Below are positions 19,827-29,030 of a stretch of DNA of 64,000 nucleotides, in pieces (position 1 is the stretch's first letter; the number at the start of each line of letters is the position of its first letter). The stretch comes from Okeania sp. SIO3I5 (GTDB lineage Bacteria > Cyanobacteriota > Cyanobacteriia > Cyanobacteriales > Microcoleaceae). The notes below the pieces were generated by a model, which searched no databases, had not been told where the DNA came from, and saw only the letters and a program-made list of their open reading frames with translations. A program made the position numbers and the translations under genes. The stretch spans positions 66,693 to 130,692 of the forward strand of contig NZ_JAAHHT010000016.1 in assembly GCF_010672085.1 (NCBI RefSeq). Reading direction: 5' to 3'.

Positions 19827-21779
19827 TTACTTAACTTGAAAATCATTTGTTACTAAATCTGGAGTACCATCTAAGTTGACAAACTCACCCCCAATACCAA
19901 AACCATCTTCAGTACCGTTGGTATTGTAATACAACGTTCCACTCACAGAGTCGTAAACAATCTCAGCTTCAGCAGTTGCAGCATCACCTTCACTAGAAAC
20001 AATTGCAAAATCATCTTCAGATAGACCAATACCAGGAGAACTATCTAGAGCAGTAAAAGTTCTCAAGTCAAGCAAAATTAAATCTTGCCCACTATTAAAA
20101 TCAGTGATTCGATCTGTGCCTAAATCCTGAGAATCAAACTCTTCATTGGTGTTAAAGATAAATCTGTCTCTACCTGATCCACCAGTCAATTCATCGTCTC
20201 CAGATCCACCATTCAAGCGATCGCGACCTTGACCACCGCTGAGAGTATCATTACCGCTACCACCAAGCAATATATCTGACCCTAAACGACCTTGCAAAAC
20301 ATCATTACCATTCTGACCGAATAGACTATCATTTCCCCTAGCACCAATTAGGTTGTCACCACCATCACCACCAATAACTCGGTCATTACCTGCGAGTCCA
20401 TTTAATCGATCGCCTCCTGCAAAACCTCTTATTATATCGTCAGCAGAACCTCCTTGAATATTGTTATCCCGGTTGTCTCCATTGAAAACTACATCTTCTT
20501 GAGGAGTTACGGTATCCAAATTTTCCAACACAACCTGTCCGCGTAACTCACCACTCTGATTATTGTCTGTGTGCAGGTTAATATATACTTCTCCTGACTC
20601 TACTGCTTGAAGTTCAGTCTCATTCAGAGTAAAACTACCAGAGAAGAAACCACTGTTATCACCATTGTCAACTATAGTAAAGTTGCGTAAAAGATCGCCA
20701 TTCTCACCAAGTGCAGCTCCATGAAGGTGAATTGCACTTGCAGCATTTCCTTCTGAGTCCGGTTCAGTTCTAGAACTGAATAAATCGCTCGACAGTTCGG
20801 AAAAATCGCCAGATATATTCAGAGTATTGCCAGAGAGAACTGCATAAAAGTCTCCTGTAGCATCAGTATTTACTACTGGATCAACTTCTTGAGCTTCTGA
20901 TATTGGCAAAAATGTTACTAGAGTATCGTCCGTTGGAGTCTCGTTGAGGAGAACTTGGGTACGCAACTCACCACTTGGATTATTTTGTGTGTGCAGGTTA
21001 ACATAAAAATTCCCGGACTCCGCAGCTACGACTTCATCATCACTTAAAGTAAACTCTCCAAAAAATCCTCCTGATCCATCACTATTATCAATGACATTTA
21101 AGTTGCGCACAATTCCACCATTAGAATTTGCTAATCCCTGATGCAGATGAACGGAACTTTGAGCATTTCCTTCAGAGTCGGGTTCTCCTACAGAAAATAA
21201 ATTGCTGGATAAATCTGAAAAAGTTCCTTGTATTGTTAGGTTATTACCATCGAGAATCGCATTTACTATTCCTTCAGCAGGAGTGTCTGCTATTGGTGGT
21301 ACTTCAAAAGCTTCTGACATGGGCAATCCAAGACCAAGTGCTACTTGTACATCATCTGCCAAAATTATCTGTCCCCGCAGTTCTCCACTTTGATTATTTT
21401 CTGTGTGGAGGTTTATATACAACCCATCTGTTTCTGCTGCTTCTGTTTCTGCATTTGTGAGAGTAAAAGCACCATTAAATGTACCGGAATTATCATCAAT
21501 TTCAAGTACATTTAAGTTGCGAACAATGCCTCCATTTTGACCTGCTGGAGCTTGATGAACATGAATAGGACTTTGAGAATTTCCTTCTGAGTCTGGTTCT
21601 CCTAAAGGAATTAGAGGACTTGATAGTTGGTCAAAATTTCCTTCTACCAGTAATATATTATTAGGTAAAAAAACATCGAAAGTTCCTGTAGCTGGACCAT
21701 CTACTATAGGTGGAACTTCCTGTAGTTCTGACATTGGTACAGAAAGTCCCAAAAAGTTTTCAAATGAATAAGTAGCCAT
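19827..21779 (-). CDS. secreted CHRD-domain protein with RTX calcium-binding repeats
   Basis: 650 residues. Three CHRD-type domains of about 140 residues (about 5-145, 148-285 and 290-425) each carry the EVPP-type start, an HLHQ or HVHQ segment, GGIVRNLNV-like strands and the YINLHT..N.SGELRGQ ending. A run of glycine/aspartate nonapeptide repeats (GGSGNDTLSGG type, about 440-535) follows, then a cyanobacterial RTX C-terminus (DRITDFNSGQDLI, LYYNTNG). There is no N-terminal signal peptide, as expected for type I secretion with a C-terminal signal. It is likely an extracellular or surface protein stabilised by Ca2+. CHRD domains are also called chordin domains; their bacterial role is not established. 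Confidence 0.88.
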   Translation of the reverse strand: MATYSFENFLGLSVPMSELQEVPPIVDGPATGTFDVFLPNNILLVEGNFDQLSSPLIPLGEPDSEGNSQSPIHVHQAPAGQNGGIVRNLNVLEIDDNSGTFNGAFTLTNAETEAAETDGLYINLHTENNQSGELRGQIILADDVQVALGLGLPMSEAFEVPPIADTPAEGIVNAILDGNNLTIQGTFSDLSSNLFSVGEPDSEGNAQSSVHLHQGLANSNGGIVRNLNVIDNSDGSGGFFGEFTLSDDEVVAAESGNFYVNLHTQNNPSGELRTQVLLNETPTDDTLVTFLPISEAQEVDPVVNTDATGDFYAVLSGNTLNISGDFSELSSDLFSSRTEPDSEGNAASAIHLHGAALGENGDLLRNFTIVDNGDNSGFFSGSFTLNETELQAVESGEVYINLHTDNNQSGELRGQVVLENLDTVTPQEDVVFNGDNRDNNIQGGSADDIIRGFAGGDRLNGLAGNDRVIGGDGGDNLIGARGNDSLFGQNGNDVLQGRLGSDILLGGSGNDTLSGGQGRDRLNGGSGDDELTGGSGRDRFIFNTNEEFDSQDLGTDRITDFNSGQDLILLDLRTFTALDSSPGIGLSEDDFAIVSSEGDAATAEAEIVYDSVSGTLYYNTNGTEDGFGIGGEFVNLDGTPDLVTNDFQVK

Positions 21780-22220
21780 GATAAACCTCTGCAGTTTTTG
21801 TGTTAGCTCTGTATTAAGCTAGCATAATTGAAATCTAATATAAGCTGAAGTTAGTATTGGTAAGTTATGCAACAAGAGTGTTTCAAGGAACTTTTAAGTT
21901 GTCAATTTACTAATTTTATTTTATTGATTAACCCTTTAGTATGACTGCGTGTAGTATTACTTTAGGGATTGAAATTATATCCTACTTCTATTATTGATTT
22001 CTTGAGAAATTAATGTATAATATTATCGTAACCATTCAGCTATTAGCATTCAGCTATCAGGTGCATGGAAGAAAGAATCAAGCAATGACCAAGGTTAGCT
22101 GAAAGGATTATTTCATTCATAACTTTTAATTATCCTTGGGGTGCATCTCAATGCAAGAAGAATGCCAAAAATTTATTGCTTTTAGGGAGCAGGGAACAAA
22201 GTATAGGGAATAGGAAAAAA
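21780..22220. other. intergenic stretch between divergent genes
   Basis: AT-rich DNA that should hold the promoter of the CHRD/RTX gene on the minus strand. No specific site was recognised. AGCTATCAG-like and AGGGAAT heptamers occur near 22035 and 22205. Confidence 0.4.
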
Positions 22221-22333
22221 GGCGTTGGTGATTTTGGCTATGATTTTTCTGAAATGGGGATTGTCTAACTTATAATTAAAAAGAATTTTAGATTTTACGC
22301 TCTTTAGATTTCATAGCTTGATTCACCAACGCC
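22221..22333. mobile_element. GGCGTTGGTGA MITE with 8-bp target duplication
   Basis: 113 bp, the same family as 19615-19726. The arms read GGCGTTGGTGATTTTGGCTA and GCTTGATTCACCAACGCC. Both flanks read GGAAAAAA, a direct 8-bp duplication. The C-to-G change relative to the other copy is present in both arms, so the ends remain complementary. Confidence 0.8.
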
Positions 22334-22383
22334 GGAAAAAAGTATTTTGGCAAATATGAGATGCACCCTATCCTTGAATACTA

Positions 22384-22545
22384 ATATCATGTCCGGTTGA
22401 ATAGTTATAAATAAAAATGGAGGAGTAATGAGTTATGAGTTATGAGTAATGAGTTATGAGGGAAGAGGGAAGAGGAGGGAATTTTAAGCTATAAATGAAG
22501 AGTGAAGAGAAAGTTTTTTTATCACTAATTATCCGGACATGATAT
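22384..22545. repeat. ATATCATGTCCGG-family MITE, copy 3
   Basis: About 162 bp bounded by ATATCATGTCCGGTTGAATA and ATTATCCGGACATGATAT. The interior contains GAGTTAT heptamer-like runs. It lies upstream of the Fe-S protein gene. Confidence 0.7.
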
Positions 22546-22662
22546 AATTCCTCCTGCCAAGATAATGAGTTAATAACTCATAACTGATAGCTGTTAGCTT
22601 ACCGCTGAATGCTGACATATTATCTATGAAATTTAGGTTTGAAAAATTTTTCACATAAAAAT

Positions 22663-24075
22663 ATGCAAACACAAGACATAAATACTCAAAATAATCCAAA
22701 AATTCCAGCTAAAGATAGCAACTTTTTAGAACAAAATCCACATTTAAACTCCTTAGCAAATAACCCTAGTTTCGACTCTCAAAATCCACCTAATCCAGAA
22801 TTAATTGATGCTTGCGTTCACTGTGGATTTTGTTTATCAACTTGTCCTAGTTATCGGGTAATAGGTAAAGAAATGGATTCTCCCAGGGGCAGGATTTATG
22901 CAATGGATGCTATTAACAAAGGAGAAGTAGCTTTAAATCAAACAACTTCTGAACATTTTGATACTTGCTTAGGTTGTCTTGCTTGTGTAACTACTTGCCC
23001 ATCTGGAGTTAAATATGACAAATTAATTGCTGCAACTCGTCCACAAGTAGAACGAAATATTCCCCGTTCTTTACCTGATAAATTAATTCGTAATCTGATA
23101 TTTAATTTGTTTCCTTATCCCAAAAGATTACGACCTTTACTAATCCCTTTATTGGTTTATCAAAAATTAGGATTTCCCAAACTTATTCGTGCTACTAAGT
23201 TGCTAGAAAAAATCTCCCCTAGATTAGCAGCAATGGAGTCTATTTTACCAAAAATTACTGTTGATGCTTTCCAGGATAATTATCCTACTATTATTCCTGC
23301 TCAGGGAGAAAAACGTTATCGAGTTGGTTTAATTTTAGGTTGTGTTCAAAGAATCTTTTTCTCCCCGGTTAATATGGCAACAATTCGAGTTTTAACCGCT
23401 AATGGTTGTGAGGTTGTGATTCCTCAAAGTCAAGGTTGTTGTGCTGCATTGCCAGAACATCAAGGGCAAACTAAACAAGCTCATACTATGGCAAAACAAA
23501 TGATCGATAGTTTTGCAAATACTGGGGTTGATGCAGTGATTATTAATGCTGCTGGTTGTGGTCATACTCTTAAAGAATACGGCAATATTCTTCAAGATGA
23601 TTCTGAATATTGTGACAAGGCAAAAGAATTTTCTAGTCAAGTTAAAGACGTGCAAGAATTCTTAGCAAATGTGGGATTAATAGCTAAACTTTCTCCTTTA
23701 GTTGAGGATGAAGAATTGAATATAGTTTATCAAGATGCTTGCCATTTATTGCACGGTCAAAAAATTAGTTTGGAACCCAGAAAATTATTACAACAAATTC
23801 CTGGAGTGAAGTTGCGCGAACCCATAGATGCAGCTTTGTGTTGTGGAAGTGCGGGAATTTATAATATGTTGCAACCGGAAGTAGCTGAGGAATTAGGGCA
23901 ACAAAAAGTAGAAAATTTATTGAATACAGGTGCCGAATTAATTGCTTCTGCTAATCCTGGGTGTTCTTTGCAAATTAAAAAGCATTTAGAGTTGCAAGGC
24001 AAGAAAATTACTTTAATGCACCCAATAGAATTATTAGATTATTCAATTCGGGGAGTGAAATTAGAAAGAAAATAG
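22663..24075 (+). CDS. glcF: (Fe-S)-binding protein, glycolate oxidase iron-sulfur subunit (GlcF)-like
   Basis: 470 residues from ATG 22663; an in-frame TTG at 22639 would add eight residues. Two 4Fe-4S motifs of ferredoxin type are present, CVHCGFCLSTCPSY and CLGCLACVTTCPSG. Two cysteine-rich CCG-type modules follow (GCVQR to GCCAALPEHQG, and CHLLHGQ to CCGSAGIYN). This order is that of GlcF, the electron-transfer subunit of glycolate dehydrogenase in photorespiration. The glcD and glcE partners are not in this window, so the role rests on similarity alone. Confidence 0.82.
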   Translation: MQTQDINTQNNPKIPAKDSNFLEQNPHLNSLANNPSFDSQNPPNPELIDACVHCGFCLSTCPSYRVIGKEMDSPRGRIYAMDAINKGEVALNQTTSEHFDTCLGCLACVTTCPSGVKYDKLIAATRPQVERNIPRSLPDKLIRNLIFNLFPYPKRLRPLLIPLLVYQKLGFPKLIRATKLLEKISPRLAAMESILPKITVDAFQDNYPTIIPAQGEKRYRVGLILGCVQRIFFSPVNMATIRVLTANGCEVVIPQSQGCCAALPEHQGQTKQAHTMAKQMIDSFANTGVDAVIINAAGCGHTLKEYGNILQDDSEYCDKAKEFSSQVKDVQEFLANVGLIAKLSPLVEDEELNIVYQDACHLLHGQKISLEPRKLLQQIPGVKLREPIDAALCCGSAGIYNMLQPEVAEELGQQKVENLLNTGAELIASANPGCSLQIKKHLELQGKKITLMHPIELLDYSIRGVKLERK

Positions 24076-24083
24076 TCGGGACT

Positions 24084-24213
24084 TATGTCATGTCCGGTTG
24101 AATAATTATAAATAAGGATGGAGGAGTCAGGAGACAGGAGACAGGAGACAGGAGAAAAGAATGTACCAGGAGAAAGAAGTGTTTTTATCAGACTCTGATC
24201 CGGACATGGTATA
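24084..24213. repeat. ATATCATGTCCGG-family MITE, copy 4
   Basis: Bounded by TATGTCATGTCCGGTTGAAT and GATCCGGACATGGTATA, eight bases after the glcF-like stop codon. The interior carries ACAGGAG heptamers. Confidence 0.65.
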
Positions 24214-24573
24214 AGTTATGAATAGTATAGCGCCACGTGCAAGTCAAAAGTTAAAGGAAGGCGATCGCTTTCCTTTTTTGTTGGATAAATTTTATTGAGG
24301 TTTAATATCAAATTCGGTTGCTTCGGAGTATTATAAGAAACTGGGTTTATCAAACAGGATTGGGTCTAAAACCCCGCCAAGATCGGCGAAATATTTTTGG
24401 AGAGTTGCTCAAATCCCCTACTTCTCCTCCTGGGAGGGGTTAGGGGTGGGTTGACTTCTGACTTCTGACTTTGTTAAGGGACTACTGATGTGAGTATAGT
24501 AGGGAATTTCAGATCAACCCAGTTTCTCTGCTTTAGTATTTAGTTGTTCGATCTGAATCGCATCAATACAATC

Positions 24574-24661
24574 AGGACTTACGCAAAGGCACTATATATA
24601 GAGTCTTGGTGCGTTACGCTACGCTAACACACCCTACCAATAGCGTTCATGGGTAAGTCCT
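24574..24661. repeat. GGACTTACGC inverted-repeat element, copy 2
   Basis: 88 bp from AGGACTTACGCAAAGGCAC to ATGGGTAAGTCCT. Its inner sequence (GCTAACACACCCTACCAATA) gives the empty-site version of the copy at 26544, which carries an insertion. Confidence 0.7.
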
Positions 24662-24675
24662 AACAATATTAGATC

Positions 24676-24774
24676 AGGACTTACGCATTTTTGAATTCTA
24701 AACACTACATATTTATAACGTTATAGTTTTTGAACGCTATATGACGCTATATATAGTGTCTCTGCGTAAGTCCT
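24676..24774. repeat. GGACTTACGC inverted-repeat element, copy 3
   Basis: 99 bp from AGGACTTACGCATTTTTGAA to CTCTGCGTAAGTCCT, 15 bases after copy 2. The interior differs from copy 2 apart from the ATATATAGTG motif near the ends. Confidence 0.7.
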
Positions 24775-25097
24775 CTAGATTAAAAAAGTCGTCAATTTGT
24801 CATTTAGCAAGAAAATAAAGACTTTTGACTAATAACATCCAACTTTCCTGGAATAGTTGCTTATTGTCTGGCAATAGATATAGAGAAGAATAAATGGCCA
24901 AAAGATGAGAATATTTAACCTAGTCGAATTAATAACAGATAACAAGACTCAGGCAATATAACGTATTTCTCTCATTTCCAGGGACAGCGTTTGCCGAGTA
25001 TTGTGTTAGGAAAGTAATCTCAAGCCAATTTTTGCATTTCTTATAGCTAAGTGCTGAGATAATTTGTTAGTTGGAAACTGGAGGAAAATTTTACAAA

Positions 25098-26156
25098 ATG
25101 AAGCGCTCTCTATTTTTATTCATAAGTTTAGCTATTTTAGGTTTAACATCCTGTAGCGCTGTCAAGGAAATTCAGGAATTAATCGAACCACCCCCACCAC
25201 CGACATCCACGACATCGCCTGTCAAAGAAAAAGAACAAAGAAAATTATTTCCCATTAAGCAAAACGGAAAATATGGGTATATCAATAAGACGGGCAAAAT
25301 CTTGATTAGACCAAGATTCGATCGCGTCAAAGATTTCTCAGAAGGATTAGCAGCGGTAAAAATTGGAGATAGGTGGGGTTATATTAATGAAAAAGGAGAA
25401 ATGGCGATCAAAGCAGAATTTGATTCTGTTTTACGTTTTTCCGAGGGATTAGCACCAGTCAAAAAAATTGGTCAAAGATGGGGTTATATTAATGAAAAAG
25501 GAGAAATGGTAATTCAACCGCAGTTTGAAGATGCGGTCTATTTTTCCGAAGGGTTAGCACGAGTTACAATTGATGGTAACTGGGGTTATATCGATCAAAC
25601 TGGCAAAATAGTAATTAAACCAGAATATGCAGGGCAAACTGGGCGGGGTTTTTTTGTTGATGGGTTAGCTGCTGTGAGGGTTGGTACTGCTTATGAATAT
25701 GGATATATAGACCGGACTGGAGAAGTAGTAATTGAGCCTAAATATGATTTTGCCGGAGATTTTATTAATGGTTTAGCGAGAGTTCAAATTGGCGATCGCT
25801 GGGGGTATATTGATAAAACTGGTACAGAGGTGATTAGAGCACAGTTTGAATTTAGTCAAGATTTTTCGGAAGGTTTAGCAGCGGTTAAAATTGATGAGAA
25901 GTATGGTTATATTGATGTTTCAGGTAAGAGAGTTATTCAACCGGAGTATGATTTTGCTGGTAACTTTTCCGAAGGTTTTGTAGAAGTTAGGATCGATGAA
26001 AAATATGGTTATATTAATGCTGCTAATGAGATGGTTATTGAACCTGAGTTTGATAATGCTTTTGCGTTTTCTAATGGTATTGCAGAAGCGTGGGTGGAGG
26101 GCAACAAGGGTTACATAGATAAAATTGGTAGGTTTGTCTGGAATGTAAGTAATTGA
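25098..26156 (+). CDS. WG-repeat lipoprotein
   Basis: 352 residues from ATG 25098. The frame opens earlier at TTG 25071, but ATG fits the signal peptide MKRSLFLFISLAILGLTSC, whose lipobox LTSC predicts lipidation at the Cys. A proline-rich linker is followed by about eight WG repeats of 35-42 residues (GRWGYINEKGEMVIKPQFD type with FSEGLA between). WG repeats are thought to fold into a beta-propeller-like or solenoid surface for binding. The protein should be anchored to a membrane facing the periplasm. No partner gene is adjacent, and the binding target is unknown. Confidence 0.85.
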   Translation: MKRSLFLFISLAILGLTSCSAVKEIQELIEPPPPPTSTTSPVKEKEQRKLFPIKQNGKYGYINKTGKILIRPRFDRVKDFSEGLAAVKIGDRWGYINEKGEMAIKAEFDSVLRFSEGLAPVKKIGQRWGYINEKGEMVIQPQFEDAVYFSEGLARVTIDGNWGYIDQTGKIVIKPEYAGQTGRGFFVDGLAAVRVGTAYEYGYIDRTGEVVIEPKYDFAGDFINGLARVQIGDRWGYIDKTGTEVIRAQFEFSQDFSEGLAAVKIDEKYGYIDVSGKRVIQPEYDFAGNFSEGFVEVRIDEKYGYINAANEMVIEPEFDNAFAFSNGIAEAWVEGNKGYIDKIGRFVWNVSN

Positions 26157-26217
26157 TGGAGGGGAAAACCTAACCCCCCAACCCCCCCAATGACAAGCTA
26201 TCCCTGATCAGGAACTC

Positions 26218-26265
26218 TTGAAACCCTTGTGGGAGGATGGGGAGGATGGGGAGGATGGGGAAGAA
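26218..26265. repeat. GGGAGGATG purine repeat
   Basis: About four copies of a 9-bp GGGAGGATG unit, matching the minisatellite at 63382-63600. Confidence 0.6.
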
Positions 26266-26455
26266 GAATCCTGTCTACGTTCATAAAAAAGTGTATTTTT
26301 CAATACACTTTTCTCCTGAAAAAGCAGATTCAAAACTTACACATAACTTGTCTATGTTGTCAAGTTTTATGAAAAGAGAAAGATGTTTATAAAGCATAGC
26401 TTTGAAAGGGGGGGAGGAGGGAAGGGGGAGAAACTCCTATCTCTTTATGTGATAC

Positions 26456-26538
26456 CACAGTAAGGACGTTGCATGGAACGTTCCTACTGGGTTATCATTT
26501 TTTTATGTGGTTCCGCAGTCTGAAAACGACTGTAAATT
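26456..26538. repeat. palindromic MITE, decayed copy
   Basis: ACCACAGTAAGGACGTTGCA followed by the complementary half and TATGTGGTTCCGCAG. It is a worn relative of the 105-bp palindromic element. Confidence 0.5.
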
Positions 26539-26543
26539 GTATT

Positions 26544-26768
26544 AGGACTTACGCATGAACGCTATTGGTAGTGGACTGTTTCATCTTAAATGATGCAATA
26601 GACTTTTTTCTCCCTTACCACCTTGTCTTCCTTGTCCTCCTTGTCTTCCTTGTCTTCCCACAACCTAAAATAATCATGCACAGTTTTAGCTGAAACAGTC
26701 CAGTAGGGTGTGTTAGCGCGATTAGTAACGCACCAGCACACCTTATGTAGTGCCTTTGCGTAAGTCCT
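26544..26768. repeat. GGACTTACGC element carrying a nested insertion
   Basis: AGGACTTACGCATGAACGC to CTTTGCGTAAGTCCT. The interior is split by a second element at 26572-26702. Comparison with 24574-24661 shows the uninterrupted form. Confidence 0.75.
26572..26702. mobile_element. TGGACTGTTTCA MITE with GTAG target duplication
   Basis: 131 bp bounded by TGGACTGTTTCATC and GCTGAAACAGTCCA. GTAG occurs directly on both sides (26568-26571 and 26703-26706) but once in the empty site. The inside has TTGTCTTCC-type repeats. A worn relative may be at 36998-37104. Confidence 0.8.
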
Positions 26769-26800
26769 GTGTATTTTCAATCTTGATAGAAAGGAGAATT

Positions 26801-27778
26801 ATGTCTCAAATTTTCAAACAAGGATACGCTGTTGTTGTTGGAGTCGGTGCTGATTTGCCAGTCACGGTTGATGATGCTACTGCTGTTGCGAATCTGTTGG
26901 GCGATCCATCTCGTTGCGCTTATCCTAATGAGCAAGTGCGTTTACTAACGGGTGAAAATGCAAACCGTACCAATGTTCTATCTGCTTTGAGTTGGTTAGC
27001 TGAGATGACGGGAGAGGATGATACAGCGATCGCTTATTTTTCTGGTCATGGAATTGAAACTCCGGATTATTATTTGATGCCTTACGGTTATGATATGGCA
27101 AATTTGGAGGGTACGGCGATTCGTGGCGAAACTTTCACTGAGCATCTGCGAGCTATCAAAGCTAAGAAATTATTGGTACTTTTAGATTGTTGTCATGCTG
27201 GTGGACAAGCAGAAGCTAAGGGAATGATTAAATCACCTTTGCCACCATCGGCGATCGCTCAGTTTGGCAGTAGTAGTGGTAGGGTTATAATTGCTTCTTC
27301 ACGAAAAGATGAAAAGTCTTGGACGGGAAATCCATACAGTGTCTTTACAGTAGCATTGTTGGAAGCTTTAGCTGGTTATGGCGCGTTTGAAAAAGACGGT
27401 TATGCTCGTGTGTTGGAGCTTGCTAGTTGGGTATTACACAAAGTCAAAGAACGTACAGGTGATAAACAGCACCCTATCTTTAGTGGTAATGTACAGGATA
27501 ACTTTGCTTTAGCTTGGTATGCTGGAGGGGAGAAAAGTCTGCGTCCGTTGCCAAAATGGGAAACTAATATTTCATCTATTAAATCAGGGTTGGATGTTAG
27601 ACAGGTGAATAGCTGGAAGCGGATGTTGGCTAATTATCGTGAAAATTTACTGCTGATTGAAGAACGGATGAGTGAATATGTTGAATTTAACCAAATTCCA
27701 TTACAGTATGTTAAAAATAAAAATTTGACTGAAGATAAAATTGCCGATTTGGAGCAGAAACTAGGAATCAAAGGTTAA
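26801..27778 (+). CDS. caspase-like peptidase (C14 family)
   Basis: 325 residues from ATG 26801, preceded by AGGAG. Residues about 1-245 form a caspase-fold domain: YAVVVGVGADLP at the start, catalytic His83 in YFSGHGIET, and catalytic Cys in LVLLDCCHAGG. The last 80 residues are helical and charged (VNSWKRMLANYRENLLLIEERMSE) and resemble a small effector-associated adaptor, though I cannot name the family. This is a cytosolic orthocaspase-type protease, expected to cut after basic residues. Its position 1.6 kb before the EACC1/caspase-GUN4 pair suggests a shared conflict or cell-death role. Confidence 0.87.
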   Translation: MSQIFKQGYAVVVGVGADLPVTVDDATAVANLLGDPSRCAYPNEQVRLLTGENANRTNVLSALSWLAEMTGEDDTAIAYFSGHGIETPDYYLMPYGYDMANLEGTAIRGETFTEHLRAIKAKKLLVLLDCCHAGGQAEAKGMIKSPLPPSAIAQFGSSSGRVIIASSRKDEKSWTGNPYSVFTVALLEALAGYGAFEKDGYARVLELASWVLHKVKERTGDKQHPIFSGNVQDNFALAWYAGGEKSLRPLPKWETNISSIKSGLDVRQVNSWKRMLANYRENLLLIEERMSEYVEFNQIPLQYVKNKNLTEDKIADLEQKLGIKG

Positions 27779-27849
27779 AAAAAAGGTAGTCCTTTGATGA
27801 TTGTGATTTATTGTGAAGAAAGGGAACACTTAACTCTTAACTGGGAATA

Positions 27850-28056
27850 GTGAAGTACCTTCAATTCTTAGTTTCAAAGAAATCATATTCCCTTGAAAAT
27901 TTGTTGTACACCACTACCCTCACTGCAGTGCCCAATGCTATGAATGATGCTGCGAGTGTGGCTATTATCGGGGTTATATATGGAGCAATTACTGGAGCTA
28001 CCTTGCTTTGGCTACTGCGACAACCAGGCAATTCTGCCATAAACAACAAAAATTGA
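27850..28056 (+). pseudogene. possible C-terminal membrane-helix fragment
   Basis: A 68-residue frame opening at GTG, containing one clear hydrophobic segment (VAIIGVIYGAITGATLLWLL) followed by RQPGNSAINNKN. It looks like the last transmembrane helix of a larger protein. There is no convincing ribosome site. It may be a gene remnant or chance. Confidence 0.25.
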
Positions 28057-28189
28057 CATACTTCCCGGCGTAAACCCATGGAGATTCTCACTTATATCAA
28101 GTCTCATTAAGGTTTCGGACGTCTCAGTTGAGGTATGAAACCTCTCAATAGTTTTGTTGTATGAAAGTAACGATAGAACATCCGTTCCG

Positions 28190-28790
28190 CTGCGCGACCG
28201 AACATCCGTTCCGCGAGAGCGATCGCTAATTTTTCCGAGGTTGATTTTGATTTATCTATTGGACAATAGTTACAGCAGTGTTCGCGAGGATTGATTTTGA
28301 TTTATCTATTGGACAATAGTTACAGCAGTGTTCGCGAGGATTGATTTTGATTTATCTATTGGACAATAGTTACAGCAGTGTTCGCGAGGATTGATTTTGA
28401 TTTATCTATTGGACAATAGTTACAGCAGTGTTCGCGAGGATTGATTTTGATTTATCTATTGGACAATAGTTACAACAGTGTTCGCGAGGATTGATTTTGA
28501 TTTATCTATTGGACAATAGTTACAGCAGTGTTCGCGAGGATTGATTTTGATTTATTTATTGGACAATAGTTACAGCAGTGTTCGCGAGCGCTAATTTTTC
28601 CGAGGTTGATTTTTATTTATTGTCCAATAGTTACGACAGTTTTCGTAATCGTTGATTTTTATCGTTTTATTGTCCAATAGTTACAGCAGTGTTCGCGCTC
28701 ACTGATTTTTCCGAAATTGATTTTTATCGTTTTATTGTCCAATAGTTACAGCAGTTTTCACGAGCGCTGATTTTTCCGAGATTGATTTTT
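28190..28790. repeat. tandem array of 50-bp units, then diverged units
   Basis: Seven consecutive units with exact 50-bp period begin at 28241, 28291, 28341, 28391, 28441, 28491 and 28541 (TTGATTTTGATTTATCTATT). Each contains the 14-bp palindrome CTATTGGACAATAG and the segment ACAGCAGTGTTCGCGAGG. Three or four diverged units follow to about 28790, in which the palindrome centre is changed to TTATTGTCCAATAG. There is no coding potential. Spacing and identity argue for unequal exchange or slippage, not CRISPR. Confidence 0.88.
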
Positions 28791-28903
28791 ACTTATTTAT
28801 CGAAATAATTTCAAATTTAATTTGATTGACAAAAATCTTGAGTCTGGGCAGGTTTATCTAAATTATATTTCAATTCTAAAAAGGAATAAATACATAATAT
28901 AGC

Positions 28904-29030
28904 AATCCTATTTAAGTTGTAATATTTTGGTGGTAGGGACGAGCAAGCGAATCGCCTGTACAGTATCATATAAATTTGGTTTCTAAATTCCATTTTGGCT
29001 TGGGGAAAGGAGACCAAACCCCTACAGTTT
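28904..29030. repeat. GTAGGGGTTTGG-family element, diverged
   Basis: Left part AAGTTGTAATATTTTGGTGG, right part AGGAGACCAAACCCCTACAG. It is related to 19286-19375 and the fumC upstream array. Confidence 0.5.

Larger units (their letters stand above)
24214..25097. other. repeat-rich intergenic region
   Basis: Nearly 900 bases without a gene. It holds two GGACTTACGC elements in a row (24574-24661 and 24676-24774) and a C-rich patch near 24415-24450. The last 200 bases probably contain the promoter of the WG-repeat lipoprotein, but no motif is clear. Confidence 0.5.

Noticed and set aside
26586..26780. Minus-strand ORF with DKEDKED repeats
   Set aside because: Lies wholly within the nested MITE; low-complexity translation of the internal repeat.
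28190..28790. Possible CRISPR array
   Set aside because: The whole 50-bp unit is repeated with no variable spacers, and no cas genes are near.
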